64,000 nt of DNA from Prorocentrum cordatum (taxonomy: Eukaryota > Sar > Dinophyceae > Prorocentrales > Prorocentraceae), in NCBI GenBank assembly GCA_963575745.1, contig CAUYUJ010018567.1, forward strand, positions 17,501 to 81,500, given 5' to 3'. The notes under the pieces are model-generated. The model was given only the letters and a program-made list of their open reading frames with translations. It had not been told where the DNA came from and did no database searches. This document shows positions 52,160 to 61,914 of this stretch, one piece after another. Position 1 is the stretch's first letter; each line of letters begins with the position of its first letter. Position numbers and translations under genes: made by a program.

Positions 52160-55100
52160 ATTGGCGTAGGTGGTTACCTGTTTGAAGATCCAGCAAACTT
52201 TTCCCGGGTGCCCCCCTTTACTTTTTGGGGGTGGACTTGTTTCCGTTTCGGTGATATCCCGTCTACGTTTGACGTCGCCTGCTCTACTTCGCAGGGGGCC
52301 ATGCGCACATGTTCTCGGGTGGTCCCGTCTACATTATCGGGGATCAGTTTACTCTCGCGGGAGGTCATGCCCTTCTCGGGGGGGGGTTGTTCCATTGTTG
52401 AAGGCCCCCCATACGCGTTGGAAGGTCCTGATCACTTGTTGCGGGACCTCATTTACTGCCTGGGAGGCTCCGCGTACCTTGTGCGATGCAACTTTCGTTG
52501 TCCGAGGGCCCTCTGCATTTTGGGGGAATACTGCGCACTCGCTCGGGGGCGCCCACTACTGCTTGAAAGGTCACGTTGTTTACTAGTTGCTATGCGAGGT
52601 CGTTGTTGCATGGCTCACGGTTCCTGTTCGAGGTTTGGGAGGCCCCGCTTACCTCGCGGCGTGTCATCTGTTTTGTCGGGAGATCCTCTATACTTTAGTC
52701 CCGTCTACTTTTTGAACTGGCCCCGTCTAAACTCTGCAGGTTCCCGCGTATTTTGTTTGCGCGAGGGCCTCATGACTCGTCGGGCAGCACTGCGCATGGC
52801 ATTGAAATTCCTGTTTGCTGTTTGGGAAGATATGTGCGCATGTTGGGAGATCCTCTGTACCTCCTGGGAGGCCCCGTGTACTTTCTGGAATGGTCCTGTC
52901 CACTTGTTGGGAGGTCATGTTTGATTGTTGGGAGGCACCGTTTACCCCTTGGTGGGGTCACGTTCACATTGGTGGCGGGGTCCACCTACCTTATGGGATG
53001 CACTGCCTACTTGCTGGGAAGCCCCGTATACTTGTTCGGCTGTCCTTGTCGGAAGATCCTGTTTACTTGTTGGGATGTCCTGATCACTGTCTCCGGAGGT
53101 CCTGCTTCCTTTTTAGGATGGTCCTGCATACATTTTGTGGGGGGCACGTTGACTTGTTAGGAAGTCCAGGTTACGCTCTGGAACGTCCTGCATACTTCAC
53201 GTTCCAACTAACTCCTTGGGGTGTAATGTCTACGTTTGGGGAAATCCCGTTTTACTTGTTTGTTTCGGTCCTGTTTTCTCATTGGGGGTCATGTTAACTG
53301 TTCGGGAGGGCCCGTGCACTTTGTCGGGAGGTCCTGTTCTGTTTCCAGAAGTCCAGCCAGCTTACTTGATGGGACAGTCCTGTATACATTTGTGGGAGTC
53401 ATGTCTGCTTGTTTGGAAGTCCTGATTACGCTGTGGGAGGTCCTGCATACTTGCGAGGGACCCCGCTTCCTTTTCTGGGATGCACTGTCAACTGTATGGG
53501 AGGTCCTTCTTTTGCGGTGGTCATGTTTACTTGTTGGGGGGCGAGTTTACTTGTTGGGAAGTCCCGTGTGCTTTTTGGAAGTCCTGTCTACTCGCTGGGA
53601 GGTACTGCTTACTTTAAGGAACTGTATGCCCTATGTGAGGTCCTGTTTACTGATTGGAAGGTCCTGCTTACTCGCAGGGAAGTCATGCTTACTGCGTGGC
53701 AGGTCACGGTTAGTCGTGCGAGGTCCTACATATGTTCTAAAAGATATGTACTGCTTACTTTTGGGGAGGTCCTGTCTGTTGCTTGGGGGTCATGCTCACT
53801 TGTTGCGAGGCCTTGTTCACTTGTTGGGAGGCCCTGTTTGCGTTGCGGGAGCCCCAGTAGACTTGTTGGGCTGGTCCTGTTCAATGTTGTGAGAGGTCCT
53901 GCTCACTCTCTAGGAAGTCCCGAGCACTGCTTGGGAGGCCATGCTGACTGTCTGGGAGGCAAGGTGCTGCTCACTTGTTTGGAATGATCCGCTCTACTTG
54001 CCGGGAGGTCGCGTGAACTTGTTCGAGGAGGTCCTGAGTACTCTTTGGAGTGATCATGTCTACTATCTGGGATGTCATGTTTACTGTATTAGAGGCCCTC
54101 TTGCTCTATCGTTTGCCATGTGTCCCACCTGCATTGGGCCGTCATGTTCTCCCATCGGCGAGGTCCTCATTACTTGTTGGGAGGTCATGTCTACTGTTTA
54201 AAGGGGTTATGTTTACTGTTTGGGAGGTCCTGTTTACGTTGTGAGATCGTCCTCTCTAAAGTGTTTCGGAGATCCCGTTTATGCGCTGCGAGGTCCTGTG
54301 CACTTGTTTGCAGGTCCCGTTCACCGTGAAGGCGGCCCTACTTACTGGTTGGGATGTACTGCCAAATTGTTGGAAGGTCCCGCTGCCTCTTTTGATGTGG
54401 CTCCGTCTACAGGTTAGGCGGTCCCGTTTACTCTTTGAGAGGTCACGTTTACTGTTTGAGAAATCCCGTTCGCCCCGTGGAATACTGAGATTTGCTTCCA
54501 GAGGTCATGTGTACTAGTGGGGGCATACTGCATACTGTTTGGGAGATGGCGTTTACCTTTCGGGAGGTCCGACTGACTTCTCGGGGCGCCCTGCAAATGT
54601 CATGGGAGCCCCTGTTTACTTTCCAGGGTGGCCCCGTTCACTAGCACCAGGTCCTGTTCACTTGTTGGGGAGCCCCGTGCACTTGCCGGCAGGACCGACT
54701 AGCTTTTGCGCGAGGTCCTTTACCTGATTGGAAGGTCCTGTTCCTGAGAGGTCATGCTTACTTGCTGGAAGGTGCTGGTTACTGTTTGGCAAGTCCTACT
54801 TACTCTTTGGGGTGCTCTGCTCACTGTTCGCGGCGGTCCCGGTTACTGGCTCGGCCTGCATACTTATTGGGGGGTCCTGTTTACCTGCCGGGAAATCCGG
54901 TTTTCTGGGGGGTCCCGCTTACTGTTCGGAATGTCCGCCTTACTTTTGGGGTGCACTGCCCCTTGTTTGGGAGGCGCGGCGCGCTTTCGGTGGCGGCCCT
55001 GTTTGCGCGTTCGAAGTATATGTCTACTGTTTGGGAAATCAAATTACCTATGCGGGGTTTCTGCTCCATGGAATGTCCTCTCTATAAAATCAAATTACCT

Positions 55101-55450
55101 GTTCACTCCATGGAATGTCCTCTCTACTTTCTGGGCAGTCATGCTTACTGTTGGGGCCCCTGTTCACTTGTTAGGAGGTCCCAATCACTCATTCAAATAC
55201 ACTGCCTACTGTTCATAGTCCTCTTTACAGACTTGAAAGGTCATGTCTGCTTGTCGGGGGGTCGCGTGTAATTTTCGGGGGTCACCGTTTCGTTTTCGAA
55301 ACGAGCAGTGCACTTCCTTGTCCACTGCTTCGGAGGCCCCGTGCACTTTGTCTCCGCAAATCCTATTTCCTCGTTGGGGGGCCCAGTTTCCTATTCGAGG
55401 GAGCCCGTGCACTTGGCGGGCGGCCCTGCTTCATTTTTTCGGCGGCCCCC
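52160..55450 (+). repeat. Diverged 21-bp minisatellite, ~3.3 kb
   Basis: The whole interval is built from variants of a 21-bp unit close to GGAGGTCCTGTTTACTTGTT plus G. Clean runs occur near 53640-53700 and 53800-53960 (AGGCCTTGTTCACTTGTTGG, AGGCCCTGTTTGCGTTGCGG, AGGCCATGCTGACTGTCTGG). Length variants of 20-23 bp and larger slips occur, and neighbouring units differ at several positions, so the array is old or poorly homogenised. Roughly 150 units would fit. Plus-strand frames read as Leu/Gly/Ser/Cys-rich 7-residue repeats and are not genes. Confidence 0.88.
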
Positions 55451-55486
55451 GCGAGCGCGGCCGGTTCCGGACGCGGTCGCGCCACG

Positions 55487-55918
55487 ATGGAGGCGCGGCG
55501 CGGCGAATTCCAAGACTCGCGCGAGCCCGGCAGAGCCCACTGCCGTGGAGTCGCGGACGCGAAGACTCGCCCCGGCACCCTGCTTCGCCAAGTTCGAGAG
55601 GAAGAGTTCGGCAGGGAGCGCGAACGCGCGAACGTCGCCCTTCTGCCTCGCGAACTCGCGCCCGGCACCGAGCTGGCAATGCATGGAAACGCACGGCCTT
55701 TCGGCGAAGTGGCTCCCGCGTCCCCCGCAAGTCCCGAACTCCACCCTGTCTCACCACGAGAGCTCCGACGCGCCCGCGAGCGGGCGCGCAACCTCATCGT
55801 CGGCTACGCCTCCAGCTTCGATCGGACCAAACGCGCAAACAGTAGCGAAGGCTTCGAATTCCTCGTCCATCCCCCCGTCGCTCTCGCCGAAATATGCGCG
55901 TCAGGGGAAGCCCCTTGA
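55487..55918 (+). CDS. Hypothetical ORF of uncertain reality (143 codons)
   Basis: Unlike the repeat-derived frames, this translation has ordinary composition: it is Arg/Glu/Ala-rich with RELRRARERARNLIVGYAS and SFDRTKRANSSEGFEFLVHP. No domain is recognised. The start is an ATG just inside GC-rich DNA after the 21-bp minisatellite. Opposite-strand frames are also open here, as GC-rich DNA allows. It could be an exon, a decayed retroelement piece or chance. Confidence 0.25.
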   Translation: MEARRGEFQDSREPGRAHCRGVADAKTRPGTLLRQVREEEFGRERERANVALLPRELAPGTELAMHGNARPFGEVAPASPASPELHPVSPRELRRARERARNLIVGYASSFDRTKRANSSEGFEFLVHPPVALAEICASGEAP

Positions 55919-56049
55919 AGGCACCTGCAACTCAATCATCTCGTCATCGAACAAGCAAGACCCGGAGGGCCACGCGATATTGACGAGCTGCTGGATCCTG
56001 CCATGCTGCCGACCGCGGGCCTCCGCCACCTGGAACGCAAAAAACAAAA

Positions 56050-56420
56050 TAATCCACCTGCGCATGCCCGATACACAACCCAAGAGAACGGGGGCGGGGG
56101 AGCGGTCGTTTTTTGGCGGACGCTCGGGATGAGCCCGCATTGGACCCACGCCCCCAAAAGCACAGCGGCGAGGGCCCGCCTGCTGGGGGGGCGGGGACAT
56201 GGAACGGCCCTAGCCCCTAGCCCTGGCGGCTGCGAAACTGAATAAGGGGAGAGGAAGTGCACGGCAGGGAAGAATTCCCCGCCAATGGGAAGACCCCCAA
56301 CATAATCAAACTCCGCCGAAGAAAACCGATACGCTACTCAAGGAGAGGGGAGCGGGGGAGCGAACGTTTTTGGCGGAAGCTCGGGACGAGTCCGCATTGG
56401 ACCCCCAGACGGCCCGCCCG
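56050..56420 (+). repeat. Two ~65-bp direct repeats about 260 bp apart
   Basis: GGGAGCGGTCGTTTTTTGGC, GGACGCTCGGGATGAGCCCG, CATTGGACCC at about 56097-56149 recurs as GGGAGCGAACGTTTTTGGCG, GAAGCTCGGGACGAGTCCGC, ATTGGACCC at about 56353-56404. Confidence 0.75.
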
Positions 56421-57315
56421 GGCCCGACCCCCACGCCCTCCGCCTTCTAGAACAGCGCGGCGCGGGACGCGGGACTGACCGCGCGCACCCCGCGCGCAAA
56501 CGCAAAGGCGCCGAGGTCAGAGCGAGCCCGTGCCAGGCAGGCGCCGAGGCAAGCCCCCCCGGGCCACCGCGCGAACCAGGCCGGCACCGAACGAGCACCG
56601 GCGGGCTCGAGGGCGAGCCCCCAGAGCAAGCCCCGCCGCGCAGCGGGCGCCCCCCCTACTAGATGAGCCTAGATGAGCCCCACCCAAGGGCTCCGAGCCA
56701 AAGTGGCTTGTTAGTACCTCTTGAAGCACGCACTCTTGTCGAGATCCACTAGGAGTGCGCACTGCGGACGGTGCAATGTCCGCCCCCCCCCAGCGCGCAG
56801 CCATCCCCCTCCTGAGGTGCCAACCCATTTGATGCGCCGCCACCCGCTGGTGATCGCCCGCGGCAACCGCCCGGCTACTCAGCCACCTCTGAGCTGGATG
56901 GGGAGCGCCCCCCAGCAGCAGTGCCCGATCTTGCGGGCCGCCAAATCCTGCGCACAATCAGGCAAGATCCTGTCCTGCAGGCCGACGCCCCCGCCCACCC
57001 GGACGCTACCCCCGCGGCCCCCTGAAGGCCCCTGCAGCTGGCGTCGAGGGCGCCGCCCCCCCCTGCACTGCGGACCATGCGCTGGGAGGGGGGACACTGC
57101 GTTTGCCCCTTATTTCACCGCCACCGCCCAGCACCGCGGCGGGCTCTGATCCTGGAACCACCTGGCGACCACCAGCGCGTAGACTCCTTTCCGGTTGCCC
57201 ACCAGCGCGCCGGGGCCCTGGGGGGCCCCCCCACGGGCGACTCTGCCCCCCCAGCGGCGCTCTCTCCGCCGGGGGCGGCCCAGCCCATCGCCCCTGGGGC
57301 CGTTCTCAGCCCCCG
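56421..57315. other. GC-rich unique DNA, no recognisable gene
   Basis: Overlapping Pro/Arg/Ala-rich frames on both strands, none recognisable. Confidence 0.4.
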
Positions 57316-57665
57316 ACCTTCCCGGCCGTTGTCAGCGACGACCCCCGGCCGTTGTCAGCGGCCCCCCTCGGCCGCCGTCGGCGACCCCCCTGGCAACTGT
57401 CAACGCGGCCCCCCTGGCCGTCGTCAGCGGCCCCCCTGGCCGTTGTCGGCGACCCCCCCCTGGCCGTTGTCAGCGACCCCCCATGGCCGTCGTCGGCGGC
57501 CACCATGGCCGTTGTCAGCGGCCCCCCTGGCCGCTGACAGCAACCCCCGCTGGCCGTTGTCAGCGGCGCCCCCCCCCCTGGCCGTCGTCGGCGGCGCCAC
57601 CAGCCACTGTCAGCGGCCCCCCTAGCCGCCGTTGCCAGCGCCTCCCCTGGCCGTTCTCAGCGGAA
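57316..57665 (+). repeat. 22-24-bp minisatellite, about 15 copies
   Basis: Units of CCCCCCTGGCCGTTGTCAGC plus GG vary in the C run and in GTT/GTC and CAG/CGG. Open frames through it are repeat artefacts. Confidence 0.9.
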
Positions 57666-59213
57666 GCCCGTTTTCACTTTGATCGTTCTCTGCCGGCCAT
57701 GCCCCCCCCCGCCCGAGCGCGTTCTGCGAAGCGGCCATCCCGCGAGTTCACGGCCTCCGCCCGCTCCAGCACGTGAGCGGGCAGGAGGAGCACGGATGCG
57801 CCGCCCTCACAAGCCCACTCCTCCTCGGGCGCGCCCCCGCCCCCCCCCCCCCCCCCCGGCCCTGGCGCGGCCACCGGCGCCCCCGCGGGCCCGGCCTCCG
57901 CCCGCGGCAAGCCAGCTGCGGCGGTCTGGGGGGCCTTGGGCGGCAGTTTGACCGGGAGACCCTCGGCCCCGGGCGTCGCCGGGCTCGCCGCGCAGCCGGG
58001 GGGGAGGCCACGGGGGCTTCCTTCACGAGGGGCACAGCCCCGAGGCCGGCCGCTGCCCCCCCCGCTTTGGGGGGCACTGGCTGGGGGGCCCAAGCCCTCT
58101 GGGTGGCCTTCAAGGACGCCTGGTCACCTAATCGCTTGGCAGGGCCGCCTCGGGCGCCGGCGCCCCCCCAGACCCCGGCCCCGCGACGCCTGCCGACTGG
58201 CCCGGCGGCGCGGCAGAGGCCGGCTGCCTCGGCTGCCGCCAACTCCCCTCGCACTTCGGGCCGCGGGCCCTGCCCTTCGCGCCGGCGCAGGCGCGGCAGC
58301 AAGCCGGGCACCCCACCGCGCAGTCGCGCCCGCAGCCGTTTGCACAGCGGGCCGGCCTCCCTGCGGCGGTCGCCCACCCGCCGCTGGGGGGGGCGCCCTC
58401 TTGGGCCTCCGCCTGCGGCGCGGAAGACCCGAGGCCCCCCCCGTCGGCGTCGGCCTGCGCGCTACCCTGTTAATGTGAGGACCCCTAGCAGAGCCATTCA
58501 CGCCAGGCCCCGTCGACTCGCCCCTGGGCGCGCGACGACGCCGTCGGCGCCAGAAGCGCCAAAACGCCGCTGCAGAGCTCCGGGCGCGCGGAACACGGCA
58601 ACGGCGCCCAACTTCTCCTCCTCCACCACAAGCTCCTCAGACCACGCCGACACCGCGCCCTCAATATGGCCGATGGAAAGCTCATCCGCGCCGGGGGCAA
58701 CGGGGCCCGACGTGAACGCCGCCCACGCGGGCACTGGTTGGCCCGGTTGCGCGACGCTGCCAAGTTGACGAAAATCATCGCCTCGCGGAACGCAGTCAAG
58801 TTAGCACCGCAGGCAACTTGGGCGATCCCCAATGGAGGAATGAACAGACAAGAAAGACCCCAGAACCTGGAAAGAACTTCGCACTGTCACTCCGCCGCCA
58901 AGAAAGAGAAACAGGCCTCGCCCCCCCCCCCCCAGTTCTTCGCGCCACGAATCCAACCCGAACCGCGCGCCGAGCGCGCCCCCACTTCCAGCCCCACGGG
59001 TCGGAGGACTTACAGCGGAACTGGCCGAGACGCCTGCGTCGGCAGCGCCGCAGCTGGCGCTCTCGCCGCAGGTCGCGCGGCCGCCCTGGCTGCCGACGCA
59101 GCCGACGCGGCAGAGGCAGCGCCCGACGCGCCAGAGAGAGCGCGGCCCACGCTGCCGCCGCGAGGCCTCTTGGAAGGCGGGCCGCCCGCCGAGTCCGACG
59201 CAGCCTGGCCCGA
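57666..59213. other. GC-rich DNA, no gene I can recognise
   Basis: Very GC-rich, with C runs near 57838-57858 and 58920-58934. Long frames overlap on both strands with Ala/Arg/Pro-rich translations, as expected from composition alone. Confidence 0.4.
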
Positions 59214-59630
59214 TCAGCAGCTGTTTTTCTCGAATGCCAAAATTACTCCGAAGATGCTGGCGACGATGTGGGCGACGCCGATAACAATGATGGCGCGGGC
59301 GCCGATGCCGGCACGGCGCCGACGGCGACGCCGGCAACGCTCGCGGCGAGGGCGACGCTGATGACGGTTATAACGGCGACGGTAATGATGCCGGCGAGAA
59401 TACCAGAATCCAGACGACGATGCCCGTAGACACGGCGACGCGGCGAGGCCTATTCTCACGCGGGCAATTGCCGGCCGTTTGGCAGCTGGTGTGGGCCCTC
59501 GAGGGAAGTTCCCCTCGAGGGCCCAAAGTGCTCTGAAAATGACGGCGTTCGTGTTGGCGATGACGATAATGATCATGATGGTGATTGGCGACGACGTGGC
59601 AGGCCTTCCTATGATGGACGCCCACGGAGG
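59214..59630 (-). pseudogene. Hydrophobic segments in shifting frames; possible decayed membrane protein
   Basis: On the minus strand three hydrophobic stretches appear one after another in different frames. They are PITIMIIIVIANTNAVIF (about 59595-59540), GILAGIITVAVITVISVALA (about 59400-59340) and RAIIVIGVAHIVASIFGVIL (about 59300-59240), the last ending at a stop at 59214. No single frame contains all three. This could be a broken membrane protein following the gag-like ORF, or GTC/ATC-biased sequence that mimics helices. Confidence 0.25.
59493..59524. other. 32-bp inverted repeat with self-palindromic arms
   Basis: GGGCCCTCGAGGG and CCCTCGAGGGCCC flank a short AAGTTC centre. Each arm itself holds the palindrome CCCTCGAGGG. 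Confidence 0.85.
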
Positions 59631-59635
59631 CTCAG

Positions 59636-60544
59636 TCAGTCCAGGACGCGATCAACACGCCTGAGCATTATGGAGAGACTGATAAACCCAGGCTCCGAAG
59701 CTTGATAACGTTTGCCGCAGAGCTGGAGCAGCGCCATGAGTTGGCTGGCGGCAACGCCAACCGCTCGGAGTAGGCGGCTGCAGCCTGCCCATGACATCGC
59801 AATTCCACCTCTGTGCGTTGCTCGAAATCGCAGTGTAAGGAAACGCCAGAACAGTGCATCGGTGGTGTCGTTGCGTCGCCTCGAGAAATCGCATGAGCTC
59901 CTGATAGCTTGCAGAACTGACTCATCACCAGGTGGTCCAATATGGGTCGCAAGGTTCGCGATGAGGTAAGTGACGGCGTCTTCCTGTTGTCCGTTGAGCA
60001 TTCCTCCTTCTGTCATATCCGTGAAACTCATAGTACACATAAACTCGCGAGCGGCGCCGCCGAGATCAAAAATGATGGAGGCACAGTGCTGGGCGCTGTC
60101 CAATTCGGTGGCGAATACAATCCAGGCGAGTAGGTGTTGCACCCAGTGGCGGAACGAATAGGCTGACTCCCGTTCGGGTGACCAGGAAGGTGGCTGGCGG
60201 GACAGGATGCCGCCTCTGCTACCCGCTCCGCCTTCACCGGCTACATTATCATGCAAATAAGCCAGCGCAAGGCGACCACGGAGGGAATGATGATACTGCT
60301 TACTAGTGTCAAACTGGCTGTCCTCCAAGATATGGATCCCTATTTGGCGCCTTGGGACACGGTCCTGTCTAGGGACGAAAGCCACCTCGCCTCTTGCAAC
60401 ACTCGTGATAATACTGGAGCCTCCGATGATGCGCAAGGGTAATGAAACATTAATACAATTATCCAATGTGAAACCACTCGGAGTGCGCAGCGTGCTGACT
60501 AGGAGGACAACCAACACTACTGCGCTCAATCCAAACCCAAACAC
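59636..60544 (-). CDS. Gag-like retroelement protein of a dinoflagellate-type family
   Basis: This minus-strand frame of about 300 codons contains a conserved-looking gag-type core. In order it reads YSFRHWVQHLLAWIVFATEL, HCASIIFDLGGAAREFMCTM, GGMLNGQQEDAVTYLIANLA, THIGPPGDESVLQAI, FSRRRNDTTDALFWRFLTLR, RATHRGGIAMSWAG, SRLLRAVGVAASQLMALLQL and MLRRVDRVLD. I recognise the pattern (aromatic-rich start, LGG-AREL-like block, NGQQ, GEES-like turn, terminal RR-M/V-hhh-L) from capsid-like ORFs abundant in dinoflagellate data; this is recall, not a search. There is no ATG near the start of the frame: it opens from GTG-type codons after a hydrophobic stretch. The true start may lie in another frame or exon. 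No protease, integrase or RT follows, so it is a fragment or a gag-only element. Confidence 0.55.
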   Translation of the reverse strand: MFGFGLSAVVLVVLLVSTLRTPSGFTLDNCINVSLPLRIIGGSSIITSVARGEVAFVPRQDRVPRRQIGIHILEDSQFDTSKQYHHSLRGRLALAYLHDNVAGEGGAGSRGGILSRQPPSWSPERESAYSFRHWVQHLLAWIVFATELDSAQHCASIIFDLGGAAREFMCTMSFTDMTEGGMLNGQQEDAVTYLIANLATHIGPPGDESVLQAIRSSCDFSRRRNDTTDALFWRFLTLRFRATHRGGIAMSWAGCSRLLRAVGVAASQLMALLQLCGKRYQASEPGFISLSIMLRRVDRVLD

Positions 60545-60569
60545 CAGGACAACTGTGCAGTAAAATGAT

Positions 60570-60927
60570 GATGAGGCCCCACTGCCAGTGCCGTGAAATT
60601 GTTCATGGTGGGTGGCTGGGGCATTGCTGCCTCATGGGGCATGCTCAAACCTAGACTGGGCCATCCGTCCCCCAAAAGACGGCACATCAATCACAGAATC
60701 ACTTGCGGTCGTGACCGTTGGGCTCATCACTCCTGAAGGTGAGTTGGGCAAAATACCGTGACGCGTGCGAAACAGCCATAAGCACAGTCTGTTCAGCGAC
60801 TGGATGGTGGTACCAACGTACCAACGCGGACAATGAGGGAATCGCGAACGTGCGTCCACATCGCGCTGTGCACGTCTCCCGTGGATCGCAAGGTGGGATC
60901 GCTCCAAGCTCCGCTACCAGCTAGATT
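60570..60927. other. Unique DNA, no recognisable gene
   Basis: Short frames only, upstream (in sense) of the gag-like ORF. Confidence 0.4.
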
Positions 60928-61045
60928 TGCGGGGGTTGGATGGCGATAAGAAGCACGAGAGGTGTCAAACCTTGTACCTTATCAGATGCGTTCGCGCCAG
61001 CACTTCAAGCCACATGGCAACAGGGCATCCCGTTCGAGTGAGGAG
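60928..61045 (+). repeat. Dispersed ~120-bp repeat, copy 2
   Basis: TGCGGGGGTTGGATGGCGAT, TCAGATGCGTTCGCGCC, CAAGCCACATGGCAACAGGG, CATCCCGTTCGAGTG aligns with 51334-51460. A GAGGAGGAGG run follows here but precedes the other copy. Confidence 0.7.
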
Positions 61046-61914
61046 GAGGAGGAGCAGGCCCAGACTGGCCGCCACCCGCACCAGGTGCGCAGTATGCAGC
61101 AGCAGCCCAGAAGCAAGAAAACAGCAGCGGACGAGGGGAGAAGAAATCGCGGGGCATCAACTGGCCACCTCACCAAGCCTGACCGGGCCAGTCCTGGGCC
61201 TGGCCAAGATTGGTGGATTACAAAGATTACCGTCATCACAAGAATGAGAAAACTGTCCAAGAAACTGAGGACTTGGGGTGCAAACCTGTCCAGATACCCG
61301 CGGCTCAGCGCAAGGCTTCGCAAGACCCCTGAGCTGGTCCTGACTCAGGAAGTCGCAATCTTCGGAACGAGCCAGAGAAGATAAGGAGCAATTCATTCAG
61401 GATCCGTGTCTGAGCCGAGCCAAAGCCAAACCCTGCTTAAATTCGAGGCCAGATGGGGAAACCAGCAAAAAGTCCCTGCCCCCTGGAAACAAAGCTTCCG
61501 AAGGACGAGCTCAAGAAGCAGACTGCAGCCTTGGGAGCCAAAAAGCGGAGCATCACCCTGCCTCTCAGCACCTCTTTGCACGATGCCGATGCCGCCTGCA
61601 TGGATCACAGCTTATTCCACACGAACCTGACAGCCTGCATCTCGGATGGTGGCCACGTTGGGACTCCAGGACTCCAACGACGGCTCCGAAAGTCCTGGGG
61701 ACACTGCGCGAGAAGCTCCAGGGGGGAATCCCCACGCTGACTCGGTGGACAAAATATGCGGAGATGTCACCATTGAACCATCCGATGCTTCCTCAACCTG
61801 GAAGGTTTCTTCTCTGGACCCAACCTGGCAGTACAGCCCACACCCGAAACTCACATCCCGTTTATGAGAAATGATCACGTTCCCTCGACCCCCCCCCCCC
61901 CGAAAAATTAGCCC
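61046..61914. other. Unique DNA, no recognisable gene
   Basis: Ordinary-complexity sequence with short frames and no recognised domain. It ends in a C run at 61890-61901 directly before the family B leader. Confidence 0.4.

Noticed and set aside
52815-55271. Several 120-220-codon plus-strand frames with apparent Leu/Cys-rich membrane character
   Set aside because: They are translations of the 21-bp minisatellite in successive frames; hydrophobicity comes from the CTTGTTGGG-type unit.
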